The position numbers and the translations under genes were made by a program. The notes beneath the pieces were generated by a model. The model was not told the origin of the DNA. It saw nothing but the letters and a program-made list of their open reading frames with translations, and searched no databases. Source: Flavobacterium sp. LHD-80 (lineage in GTDB: Bacteria > Bacteroidota > Bacteroidia > Flavobacteriales > Flavobacteriaceae). From it: a stretch of DNA of 64,000 bases. Within the stretch, counting starts at the first letter, position 1; each line of letters begins with the position of its first letter. Shown here one piece after another: positions 27,656 to 36,276 of this stretch. Location of the stretch: assembly GCF_030929605.1 (NCBI RefSeq), contig NZ_JAVFVS010000012.1, positions 186,001 to 250,000 of the forward strand. Reading direction: 5' to 3'.

Positions 27656-28303
27656 TTATCCTTTGTTACTCATTGCAGAAAGCATACCACCGTAAACGCT
27701 GTTTAAAGAAGCAATATTAGCAGTCATAGATTGCATTTGCTCTTTCAATTTAGCAGCATTGTCAGCGATTTCGCTATTAGCTTGTGCATTTCTTGAAGCA
27801 CTTTCTAATTGAACTTTGTATAAACTGTTTAATGATTCCATTTGTGCAGCTGCCATAGACATTTCTTCAGCATATTTCTTTTGTCCTGCAATTGAATCAA
27901 CTGTTGGAGAAATTGCTTTTGCAGCTCCTTCAAAGTTTTTGATTGAATTTCCTAAGCTTGACATTAATTCTCCATCAATTTTAGCCTCTTTCAATAATGA
28001 GTCTAATTTTTGAGAAAGCAATCCTTGAGCATCAGTTGGAGTTTCAACTTTATCCGCTTTTTTTCTAGCTTGTCCGTTTGCTAATTCTGGATAAACAAGA
28101 GTCCAATCTAACTCTTCATCAACTGGTTCGAAAGCAGAAAGCGCAAAGATTAACGCTTCTGTAACTAATCCTACAGAAAGCATTAATGTTCCTGTTAATG
28201 GCCCAATCTCAAAGTGAGTAATTTTGAATAATGCTCCAATAATTACTACTGCCGCTCCCATACCATAAGCGAAATTCATTGCTTTTTTACTTAATAATGC
28301 CAT
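27656..28303 (-). CDS. gldL: GldL, type IX secretion motor subunit
   Basis: 215 residues. Two membrane helices lie in the N-terminal 60 residues (MNFAYGMGAAVVIIGALFK and TLMLSVGLVTEALIFALSAF); the second carries the buried Glu needed for proton use in the family. The rest is a cytoplasmic Ala/Ser/Asn-rich helical tail ending YGGMLSAMSNKG. GldL forms a pentameric ring around the GldM dimer in the inner membrane. Placed between gldK and gldM, as in all gliding Flavobacteria. Confidence 0.96.
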   Translation of the reverse strand: MALLSKKAMNFAYGMGAAVVIIGALFKITHFEIGPLTGTLMLSVGLVTEALIFALSAFEPVDEELDWTLVYPELANGQARKKADKVETPTDAQGLLSQKLDSLLKEAKIDGELMSSLGNSIKNFEGAAKAISPTVDSIAGQKKYAEEMSMAAAQMESLNSLYKVQLESASRNAQANSEIADNAAKLKEQMQSMTANIASLNSVYGGMLSAMSNKG

Positions 28304-28360
28304 AATACTTTTTTTTTAGGTTTTAAAATAGATTTGTTGGTTATTGAATTTAATTATAAA

Positions 28361-29761
28361 TTACTTTTTTTTGCTGCTTCCAGTTACTTGAGTTCCCATG
28401 TAATCTTGTACAGTTCTGAAACCAATGTAACTTCTTGCTGAATCAGCATATTCGTGATCACGAGTACTTACTTGTAGGAAGTAAGCAACATCTTTCCAAG
28501 ATCCTCCGCGAACCACTTTTCTTTGGTTGTTTCCATCAATTACGTTAGGGTTCATTGTAGAAACATACTCATATGCATTTGGGTTGTATGCTGAGTCAGT
28601 CCACTCTGAAACGTTTCCTGCCATATTGTATAGACCGTAACCATTTACTTCATAAGATTTAGCTTCAACAGTGTATAAAGCCTCGTCAGCAGCATAATCT
28701 CCTCTACTTGGTTTGAAGTTTGCCATGAAACAACCTCTATCACTCTTAGTATAAGGACCTCCCCATGGGTAAGTTGCAGACTCCAGACCTCCTCTTGCAG
28801 CATACTCCCATTCTGCCTCTGTTGGCAATCTGAAAGCATTTACTAAATCGCGTCCTTTTTTCTTAGATTTGATATAACTGTTTTTGTTTAAAGTTCTCCA
28901 AGCACAGAAAGCTTTTGCTTGTTTCCAAGTAACACCAACTACAGGATAATCTCCATAAGCTTTGTGCCAGAAATAATCATTGTGCATTGGCTCATTATAT
29001 GAATAAGCGAAATCTTTAATCCAAACAGTAGTATCAGGATAAACACTTACTTGTTCTGTTTTAACGAAGTCTTTTCTTTTTCCAACTTTAGCTTTAGCTG
29101 CAGCTTGAATATCCATCCAAGAATAACGGAATTTCAATTTATTTACATCAATAGTTCTTAAACCATTGTATGACTCTTCTATTGGAAGATACATCGAATC
29201 CATAACTTCAGCATAATACTCGTCTGGATAAGCTTTTGTATCTTTAATAAGTTTCACTTTTTTGTTTAATTTTCTACCAGCATACGGATCATCTTTAGTT
29301 CCTACACTATAGTAGTTATCATACATATATTTATCATAAGCCGTCATTTTATCTGGCTCAGAATCATTAAATGCATAATCAGCAATACTGCCACCTTTTT
29401 TTCCTTTAGCGTCACCAGTAGCTTTTTGACCAGTTTCATCAGCCAAAATCGCTAAACGAACTCTCATTGTAGAGTCTTTTACCCACTCCACAAACTGACG
29501 ATACTCACTATTAGTAATCTCAGTTTCATCCATATAGAATGAACGAACTGTGACTGTTTTAGTTGGAGCATCTTCTACATTTGCTAAGTCAGCATCAGCT
29601 TTACCCATAATAAAAGATCCACCTGGAACCAAAGTCATACCATATGGCTTTTCAGGATGCCATTTCCCTCCTGTAACACCAACTAACTCACCTTTGTCAC
29701 CTGATTTACCACAGCCAATTACCAGTGTTAAAATTGCTGTAAATGCAATAAACTTCTTCAT
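28361..29761 (-). CDS. gldK: GldK, type IX secretion ring lipoprotein
   Basis: 466 residues with lipobox VIGC (Cys at residue 17). The mature protein has the formylglycine-generating-enzyme-like (FGE-sulfatase) fold: GGSFIMGKADADL, FYMDETEITNSEYRQFV, VVGVTWKQAKAFCAWR, FRLPTEAEWEYAARGG, NMAGNVSEWTDSAYN and VVRGGSWKD. GldK (PorK type) binds GldN to make the periplasmic T9SS ring. It is the first gene of the gldKLMN run. CAAAAATA at 29858-29865 (TATTTTTG on the minus strand) could be its -7 box, but no -33 TTG is at the right distance. Confidence 0.95.
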   Translation of the reverse strand: MKKFIAFTAILTLVIGCGKSGDKGELVGVTGGKWHPEKPYGMTLVPGGSFIMGKADADLANVEDAPTKTVTVRSFYMDETEITNSEYRQFVEWVKDSTMRVRLAILADETGQKATGDAKGKKGGSIADYAFNDSEPDKMTAYDKYMYDNYYSVGTKDDPYAGRKLNKKVKLIKDTKAYPDEYYAEVMDSMYLPIEESYNGLRTIDVNKLKFRYSWMDIQAAAKAKVGKRKDFVKTEQVSVYPDTTVWIKDFAYSYNEPMHNDYFWHKAYGDYPVVGVTWKQAKAFCAWRTLNKNSYIKSKKKGRDLVNAFRLPTEAEWEYAARGGLESATYPWGGPYTKSDRGCFMANFKPSRGDYAADEALYTVEAKSYEVNGYGLYNMAGNVSEWTDSAYNPNAYEYVSTMNPNVIDGNNQRKVVRGGSWKDVAYFLQVSTRDHEYADSARSYIGFRTVQDYMGTQVTGSSKKK

Positions 29762-30024
29762 ATAAATTTGGGATTATCTATTCATTATTATAAGTCCGTA
29801 AACGTATTTATTATTTATCTAAAAAACAATACTACTCGCGAATTTTATTTTACCGTTCAAAAATAATGTTAAATAAAATAAAAAAAAAATATTTTATCGA
29901 CAAACTAACATAAAAAATCGACGTAAAACACAAAATTTTATTATATATAAATTATTTCCTACTAATATTTAGCTCTTAATTTTTTAAAATTCTAAAAAAT
30001 TAAGATTTTTATTAAAATTTTCTT

Positions 30025-31176
30025 CTACAAAGCATTTTTTCGCTGTGCTTTCCACCATCTTTCTGGCAATTCTTGATTGCAGGCGCATAAATATTCGTCA
30101 TACGAACACGGTAATAACGTATTTCTTTTCAATTTATTGCTACCTTCAGAAACAAATGGAATTTCGATCCACCAACGATCTGTTTTATCGCTTTTATAAA
30201 AGATAAGCTCCTCATCCTCTAGAGGAACAATATATTTTAAATAATTCGTTCTGCTTCCAAATGGATATTCTTTAGAACGATAATGGTATCCTTCAATAAA
30301 ATACCAAACAATTTGAGCAATTAGAGCCGCTTCATGCACTGTACTGTTGTGATTAAAGATTCCAAATGCCGAAACTTTATCACTTATTCCAGAATATCTA
30401 GCCAGAGAACAAATCTCTTTTCCATTGAAACCATTTGGCTCAAACGTAACCAAATTTCCTGAAGCAGAAGACTTTACAGAATTCAAATCAACACTAACCA
30501 AATCTGCATCTCTGAAAACAGGTTCTGCTAATGCAATATTTGTTGAAATTTCTCCTAGTCGATACGCATCAAAAAACAATTTTTCGATCAAATCAATTTC
30601 TTCTTGACTATTATAATAAGTCTGATATCCAATATTACAATAGTTAAACAGGTTATTTGGCTCATCTATAATGATTTTTGTCAGATATGAATTAGCCGAA
30701 ACTGTTTCATTTTCCTTACCAAAATCAAATCGATTATCTACAGAAACCAAGTTAACCATCTGCTCCAAATCGTCATAAGCACGATACAAAGCATAGGTCA
30801 AATCCTGAGAACCTCCTAGGACTATAGGAATAACTTTGTTTTTAATTAAAGAAGCCACAACCTTTTTAAGTGCAAAATAAGTATCATCTACAGAGTCGCC
30901 AGCCAAGATATCACCAAGATCAGCGATCGAAGCATCCCAATTACCTGGAAACATACCATAAAGCTTCTTGCGAATTGCAGTCAGATTTACTTCATTTACC
31001 ATATTAATGTTTCTTCTGTCTTCTAAAACACCAATAATGGCAATATTTACTTTGCTTATATCTGGAAATTGATCATGGGTATGCAATACTATTTTACTGC
31101 CCAATTCTTGAGAAGACAACGAATTGATATAATTTACAATTCCGTCGTTAACTGGTTCTAGAAAATCAAATTCCAT
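30025..31176 (-). CDS. Arginase-fold protein with lost metal ligands (formimidoylglutamase-like)
   Basis: 383 residues. The ureohydrolase fold is recognisable from VIPIVLGGSQDLTYALYRA (about 115-133), LVSVDNRFDF (143-152) and DADLVSVDLNSV (223-234), which line up with the arginase motifs GGxHS, DAHxD and SxDxDxxD. At the manganese ligands His is Gln124, the DAHxD His is Arg149, and the last motif has Asn232 and Lys235 instead of Asp. Manganese catalysis is therefore unlikely. The C-terminus has an extra domain (about 300-383). It lies between topA and gldK; 14 bases separate it from topA, so they are one unit. Confidence 0.8.
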   Translation of the reverse strand: MEFDFLEPVNDGIVNYINSLSSQELGSKIVLHTHDQFPDISKVNIAIIGVLEDRRNINMVNEVNLTAIRKKLYGMFPGNWDASIADLGDILAGDSVDDTYFALKKVVASLIKNKVIPIVLGGSQDLTYALYRAYDDLEQMVNLVSVDNRFDFGKENETVSANSYLTKIIIDEPNNLFNYCNIGYQTYYNSQEEIDLIEKLFFDAYRLGEISTNIALAEPVFRDADLVSVDLNSVKSSASGNLVTFEPNGFNGKEICSLARYSGISDKVSAFGIFNHNSTVHEAALIAQIVWYFIEGYHYRSKEYPFGSRTNYLKYIVPLEDEELIFYKSDKTDRWWIEIPFVSEGSNKLKRNTLLPCSYDEYLCACNQELPERWWKAQRKNAL

Positions 31177-31190
31177 TTATTGTGCTTGTA

Positions 31191-33707
31191 TTATTTCTTT
31201 TTAGCTGCTGCTTTTTTAGCTGGAGCTTTCTTTGCTGTTGTTGTCTTTTTTGCTGGAGTTTTTTTAGCTGGTGTTTTAGCCGCAATCATCTCCTGAACTT
31301 GAGCCAATGTCAATTTTGTTGCATCAACATCTTTACTTAATTCAATTTTGATTTTGCCTTTTGTAATAACAGAGCGGCCCCAACGTGCTTTTTCAACTAA
31401 AATTCCTTCTTCTTCCCAATTGTGAAGCACTTTATCAATGTTCTTCTGCAATTTATCTTCAATCAATTCCTCAACATCAGCCTGAGATAAATTATCAAAA
31501 TTGTATTTTTTGCTCACATTAACAAAAAGACCATTCCATTTGATAAACGGACCAAAACGTCCCACACCTTTTTGAACAGCTTCTCCTTTATAAATAGCAA
31601 TTGGCGCATCAGCAAGTGCTTTTTCGTCAATTAACTCCTGAGCTCTTTCTTTTGAAACACCTAAAGGATCTTCTCCTCTTGGCAATGAAATAAAGACGCT
31701 TCCATGACGTACGTAAGGACCATAACGGCCATTACTTACTTCAACTTCTTCTCCTTTATATTCACCTAAACTTTTAGGAAGCAAGAACAAATTCAAAGCT
31801 TCTTCAAGTGTAATATTTCCAATATTTTGATCAGCCATCAAGCTGGCAAACTTTTTATCTTCATCGTCTGCTTCTCCAATTTGAGCCATTGGGCCAAATT
31901 TTCCTAAACGAACAGAAACCTGTCTTCCGTCAGCATCTTTTCCAAGAATTCTTTCACCGCTTTCGCGTTCAGCATTCGCTTCAACTTCTTTTACATTTGG
32001 GTGAAATTGATTGTAGAAATCCTGCATCATTTTTGCCCAGTCAATATTCCCTTCGGCAATTTCGTCGAAATCCTGCTCTACTTTTGCAGTAAAGTTGTAA
32101 TCAAGAATGTTTCCGAAGTTTTTAACTAAGAAATCTGTTACGATTGTTCCGATATCTGTTGGAACTAATTTTCCTTTATCAGAACCTGTATTCTCTTTTA
32201 AAACTTTCTCTGCAACCTTGTTATTTTGCAAAGTAAGCTGTGTATAATTACGTTCGTGACCTTCAAGCGTTCCTTTTTCAACATAATTTCTATTGATAAT
32301 AGTTGAAATAGTTGGCGCATAAGTTGAAGGACGTCCAATGCCAAGTTCTTCTAATTTTTTAACTAAAGAAGCCTCAGTATAACGAGCTGGTGGTCTTGAA
32401 TATCGTTCTGTAGCTGTAACATAGTTATTAATCAGCTTTTCGTTTACTTTTAATGCCGGAAGCATACCTTCTTGTTCTTCCTCATCATCATCATGTCCTT
32501 CCAAATACACTTTTAAGAAACCTTCAAAAAGCAAAACTTCTCCAGAAGCAGTAAAAATTTCGCTATGATTATCTGCTTCAATTTTTACGTTTGTTCTTTC
32601 TAACTGCGCGTCGCTCATTTGCGAAGCCAAAGTTCTTTTCCAGATCAAATCGTATAAACGAGCTTGGTCACGATCGATATTTACGCTATGGCGCGACATA
32701 TCAGTCGGACGAATTGCCTCGTGCGCTTCTTGTGCTCCTTTGCTTTTGTTTGCAAAAGTTCTCGGTTTCGAGAATTCTTTTCCGTATGATTTTATGATTT
32801 CTGCTTCAGCAGCGTCCATTGCATCTTTTGAAAGATTCACCGAGTCCGTTCTCATATAAGTAATAAGTCCGGCTTCGTACAAACGCTGTGCTAACTGCAT
32901 TGTGATTCCAACTGGCAAATACAATTTTCTTGCTGCTTCCTGTTGAAGCGTTGAAGTTGTAAAAGGTGCTGTTGGAGATTTTTTGGTAGGTTTAGTTTCT
33001 AAATCGGCTACCTTATATTTAGAACCGATGTTTTTGTTTAAGAAATCTTCGGCTTCTTTTTTAGTATTGAAGTTTTTTGGAAGTTTTGCCTTGAAAGCTT
33101 TTCCGGCTTCGTTTACAAATTCAGCAACAATTGAATAAGTTGCTACTGCATTAAAATTCTGAATTTCGCGTTCTCTTTCCACAATCAAACGAACCGAAAC
33201 AGATTGTACACGACCAGCAGAAAGTCCGCCTTTGATTTTCCTCCATAAAACCGGAGATAATTCGTAACCCACTAAACGGTCTAAAACACGACGTGCCTGT
33301 TGTGCATTTACTAAATTATAATCAATTTCTCTTGGATTATCGATTGCTTTAAGAATCGCAGTTTTTGTAATCTCGTGAAAAACAATTCGTTTAGTTTTTT
33401 TTGTATCCAATTTCAATTCTTCCGCCAAGTGCCATGAAATAGCCTCTCCCTCGCGGTCCTCATCGGATGCCAACCAAACCATTTCGGCATTCTTAGATAG
33501 TGTTTTCAGTTTGCTTACCAAGGCTTTTTTATCCGGAGAAACTTCATACTTAGGTTTAAAACCATTCTCTACATCTACTCCTATTTCCTTTGATGGTAAG
33601 TCGGCTATGTGACCATAACTTGACTCCACCTGAAAATCGTTTCCAAGAAATTTCTCGATCGTTTTCGCCTTTGCAGGTGACTCCACTATTACTAAATTCT
33701 TTGCCAT
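31191..33707 (-). CDS. topA: DNA topoisomerase I
   Basis: 838 residues from ATG 33707 (MAKNLVIVESPAKAK); a 7-codon upstream extension is not family sequence. Toprim domain at the N-terminus with the acidic motif ASDEDREGEA; catalytic Tyr in LITYMRTDSVNL; RPSTYAPTISTI of the central gate. Instead of zinc fingers, the C-terminus carries several TopA repeat modules (GRYGPYVRHG, GRFGPFIKWN) and ends in a Lys/Ala/Pro tail like histone H1 (PAKKTPAKK repeats). The enzyme relaxes negative supercoils by single-strand passage. First gene of the topA-arginase-like unit. Confidence 0.97.
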   Translation of the reverse strand: MAKNLVIVESPAKAKTIEKFLGNDFQVESSYGHIADLPSKEIGVDVENGFKPKYEVSPDKKALVSKLKTLSKNAEMVWLASDEDREGEAISWHLAEELKLDTKKTKRIVFHEITKTAILKAIDNPREIDYNLVNAQQARRVLDRLVGYELSPVLWRKIKGGLSAGRVQSVSVRLIVEREREIQNFNAVATYSIVAEFVNEAGKAFKAKLPKNFNTKKEAEDFLNKNIGSKYKVADLETKPTKKSPTAPFTTSTLQQEAARKLYLPVGITMQLAQRLYEAGLITYMRTDSVNLSKDAMDAAEAEIIKSYGKEFSKPRTFANKSKGAQEAHEAIRPTDMSRHSVNIDRDQARLYDLIWKRTLASQMSDAQLERTNVKIEADNHSEIFTASGEVLLFEGFLKVYLEGHDDDEEEQEGMLPALKVNEKLINNYVTATERYSRPPARYTEASLVKKLEELGIGRPSTYAPTISTIINRNYVEKGTLEGHERNYTQLTLQNNKVAEKVLKENTGSDKGKLVPTDIGTIVTDFLVKNFGNILDYNFTAKVEQDFDEIAEGNIDWAKMMQDFYNQFHPNVKEVEANAERESGERILGKDADGRQVSVRLGKFGPMAQIGEADDEDKKFASLMADQNIGNITLEEALNLFLLPKSLGEYKGEEVEVSNGRYGPYVRHGSVFISLPRGEDPLGVSKERAQELIDEKALADAPIAIYKGEAVQKGVGRFGPFIKWNGLFVNVSKKYNFDNLSQADVEELIEDKLQKNIDKVLHNWEEEGILVEKARWGRSVITKGKIKIELSKDVDATKLTLAQVQEMIAAKTPAKKTPAKKTTTAKKAPAKKAAAKKK

Positions 33708-33884
33708 TGCTCTTATTTTCTGCAACAAAAGTATTTATTTTTTTTAAATATTAACCTTATGAATGAATTTTTGAGTTATTTTAATATTATGTTTCACAAA
33801 ATTGCAGATTTATCTGTAATCCTACCTATTATATATATAGGTGTAACTTTTAAAGGATTATGACCGAGAATTGTTCTTTTGAAA

Positions 33885-34040
33885 CCGATTGCCCTAGCCC
33901 AGATTGAAGTGAAAAGCCCGGAGTAAAAAAAGCAAAAGTTTCTTGTTTTAAAAAAGCGACCAACGGAAGCTCTTTTTAAAACATTAGAAACTTTGCTTTT
34001 TTTATGAGGACTTGTAGCGGAAAGCTGGAATAGCTTCTTA
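33885..34040 (+). ncRNA. Structured intergenic element, candidate Flavobacteria RNA
   Basis: A composite hairpin fills most of the topA-miaB gap. Outer helix: CTA/CCAG at 33894-33902 pairs with CTGG/TAG at 34025-34033. Inner helix: AAAGCAAAAGTTTC (from 33928) pairs with GAAACTTTGCTTT (to 34002), continued by GTTTTAAAAA/TTTTTAAAAC. The flanking blocks CCCTAGCCCAGATTGAAG and TAGCGGAAAGCTGGAATAGC look conserved rather than random. From memory this resembles an element seen repeatedly in Flavobacteria, perhaps the Flavo-1 motif of Rfam; I could not check that. The orientation is uncertain. Confidence 0.5.
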
Positions 34041-34160
34041 TAATTATTAATTGTAAATTGTGAGTTGTAAATTTTCACTTAACTATTTTCTAGATTAAAG
34101 TCTGCAATTGAGTAATCTATCAAAAATTCGAAAAACATTGTTAATTCTTTCCCTGACATC

Positions 34161-34192
34161 TTGTCATCTTTATACCTTTTCCCCTATCTTTG
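34161..34192 (+). promoter_or_regulatory. Promoter of miaB
   Basis: TTG at 34161-34163, 21 nt, TATCTTTG at 34185-34192; the start codon is 18 bases further on. Confidence 0.75.
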
Positions 34193-34209
34193 CACTTTGA
34201 AATTTTACA

Positions 34210-35655
34210 ATGGAAAAGATTATTGAAGAAAGCAAACAGGGTGAAAGTCTTGTTTTAGAGAATAAACCTGAGAATACTAAAAAACTATTTATAGAAAGTT
34301 ACGGCTGTGCGATGAATTTTTCGGACAGTGAAGTCGTAGCTTCCATTTTATCTGATGGAGGATATAACACTACTTCGGTTTTAGAAGAAGCCGATTTGGT
34401 TTTGGTGAACACTTGTTCTATTCGAGACAAAGCCGAACAAACGATTCGCAAACGTCTTGAAAAATACAACGCAGTAAAACGTACCAATCCGAAAATGAAA
34501 GTGGGCGTTTTGGGCTGTATGGCGGAACGTTTGAAAAGTCAGTTTCTTGAAGAAGAAAAAATAGTTGATCTTGTTGTTGGTCCTGATGCTTACAAAGATC
34601 TTCCAAATTTATTGGCAGAAGTTGAAGAAGGACGTGATGCTATCAATGTAATTTTATCGAAAGAAGAAACATACGGAGATATTTCGCCAGTTCGTTTGAT
34701 GAGTAATGGAATTACTGCTTTGGTTTCAATCACTCGTGGATGCGACAATATGTGTACGTTTTGCGTTGTGCCTTTTACACGCGGGCGCGAACGTAGCCGT
34801 GAGCCACAAAGTATCATGAATGAAATTCAGGATTTGTGGGATAAAGGCTTTAAGGAAATTACACTTTTAGGACAAAACGTTGACAGTTACCTTTGGTATG
34901 GTGGCGGATTGAAGAAAGATTTTGTAAACGCTTCTGAAATGCAAAAAGCAACGGCGGTTGATTTTGATCAATTGTTAGAAATGGTTGCTATTGGTTTTCC
35001 TAAAATGAGAATTCGATTTTCGACTTCTAATCCGCAAGATATGCACGAAAGCATTTTGCATGTTATTGCGAAATATCCAAATATCTGTAAACACATACAC
35101 TTGCCGGTTCAGTCTGGAAGCAATAGAATTTTAAAAGAAATGAATCGTTTGCATTCTCGCGAAGAATATATGGCTTTGATTGATAAAATAAGAGCGATTA
35201 TTCCAGATGCTTCGATTTCACAAGATATGATTGCTGGTTTCCCAACTGAAACTGAAGAAGATCACCAAGACACAATGAGCTTGATGGAATACGTGAAATA
35301 TAATTTTGGCTATATGTATTCGTATTCTGAACGCCCAGGGACTTTGGCAGGAAGAAAAATGAAAGATGATGTTGAGGAAGAAACCAAAGCTAGAAGACTT
35401 CAAGAAATTGTCGATTTACAACAAAAACATGCTTGGTTTAGAAGCGAGGAATTTGTTGGAAAAACAGTTGAAGTTTTAGTTGAGAAGGTTTCTAAAAAAT
35501 CTAAAGACGAATTTTCTGGAAGAAACTCTCAAAGTATAACAGTAGTTTTCCCGAAGGAGAATTATAAAATTGGAGATTTTGTAAACGTAAAAATTACAAG
35601 CTGTACTTCAGGAACATTGAAAGGTGAAGCAGTGGGATTGAGTGAAATGAATTAA
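34210..35655 (+). CDS. miaB: tRNA-2-methylthio-N6-dimethylallyladenosine synthase
   Basis: 481 residues. N-terminal MTTase domain with the second cluster cysteines (SYGCAMNFSDSE, VNTCSIRDKAE, GCMAERLK), radical SAM core with CxxxCxxC in RGCDNMCTFCVVPFTRGRE (about 181-199), and a C-terminal TRAM domain (about 415-478) that binds RNA. The enzyme adds a methylthio group to i6A37 of tRNAs reading UNN codons, using two 4Fe-4S clusters and SAM. It has its own promoter and leads the plus-strand run to groEL. The start ATG 34210 is the only reasonable one. Confidence 0.97.
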   Translation: MEKIIEESKQGESLVLENKPENTKKLFIESYGCAMNFSDSEVVASILSDGGYNTTSVLEEADLVLVNTCSIRDKAEQTIRKRLEKYNAVKRTNPKMKVGVLGCMAERLKSQFLEEEKIVDLVVGPDAYKDLPNLLAEVEEGRDAINVILSKEETYGDISPVRLMSNGITALVSITRGCDNMCTFCVVPFTRGRERSREPQSIMNEIQDLWDKGFKEITLLGQNVDSYLWYGGGLKKDFVNASEMQKATAVDFDQLLEMVAIGFPKMRIRFSTSNPQDMHESILHVIAKYPNICKHIHLPVQSGSNRILKEMNRLHSREEYMALIDKIRAIIPDASISQDMIAGFPTETEEDHQDTMSLMEYVKYNFGYMYSYSERPGTLAGRKMKDDVEEETKARRLQEIVDLQQKHAWFRSEEFVGKTVEVLVEKVSKKSKDEFSGRNSQSITVVFPKENYKIGDFVNVKITSCTSGTLKGEAVGLSEMN

Positions 35656-35658
35656 TTT

Positions 35659-36123
35659 TTAACCGCAAATTACACAAATTTCCGCAAATTATTTTTTATG
35701 ATTGATGCCAACGAATATTACTACAAGAAAGATCAAAATTATCAAATTGTAGGCATATGCATGGAAGTACATAGATTATTAGGGCCTGGATTACTTGAAA
35801 TTGTATATAAAGATGCATTAGAAATTGAATTTAAAAATAACAACATTCCGTATCATCGAGAAAAGGAATTTTCAATAGAATACAAAGGAGTTGTTTTGCC
35901 TCATAAATTTTACGCCGATTTCATAGTTTATGAAGATATAATATTAGAGGTAAAATCAGTTAGAGAAATCAGCAATGACCATCTTGCTCAAACATTAAAT
36001 TACATGAAGCTTGCGGATACTCCTGTTGGAATAATTGCAAACTTTCAAAACAAATCATTAGTACACAAAAGATTGATAAATTCATAAACAGAATTTGCGC
36101 TAATTTGTGTAATTTGTGGTTAA
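35659..36123. repeat. 32-bp inverted repeats enclosing the GxxExxY gene
   Basis: Left arm 35659-35690 begins TTAACCGCAAATTACACAAA; right arm 36092-36123 is its inverted copy, 29 of 32 positions identical. The gene inside starts 7 bases after the left arm and stops 4 bases before the right arm. A gene-less version lies at 13142-13205. Confidence 0.88.
35698..36087 (+). CDS. GxxExxY protein (PD-(D/E)XK nuclease-like)
   Basis: 129 residues, full length for the family. The name motif is seen in LGPGLLEIVYKDAL (G-x-x-E-x-x-Y). Downstream, HKFYADFIVYEDIILEVKSV gives the Asp and the Glu-x-Lys of a PD-(D/E)XK core, the fold assigned to this family; nuclease activity has not been shown to my knowledge. 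The ORF fits tightly between 32-bp inverted repeat arms and separates miaB from the sigma-54 activator, so it looks like an insertion into a conserved run rather than part of it. Confidence 0.9.
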   Translation: MIDANEYYYKKDQNYQIVGICMEVHRLLGPGLLEIVYKDALEIEFKNNNIPYHREKEFSIEYKGVVLPHKFYADFIVYEDIILEVKSVREISNDHLAQTLNYMKLADTPVGIIANFQNKSLVHKRLINS

Positions 36124-36276
36124 TTTTAAAATCACTTCTAAAAAACAAACTATCAGTCTGATTTAGAATATTTTACAATAATTCGTGTAAAAAAATATAA
36201 GCCAAAGTTTAAGTGTGCAAGGCAAAAGTTCAAACTTGAAACCTGAAACAAATAAAAAACTTGAAACAAAATCTAT

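Noticed and set aside
33794..34078. 94-codon minus-strand frame between topA and miaB
   Set aside because: It lies across the long inverted repeat of the structured element and translates the hairpin arms.
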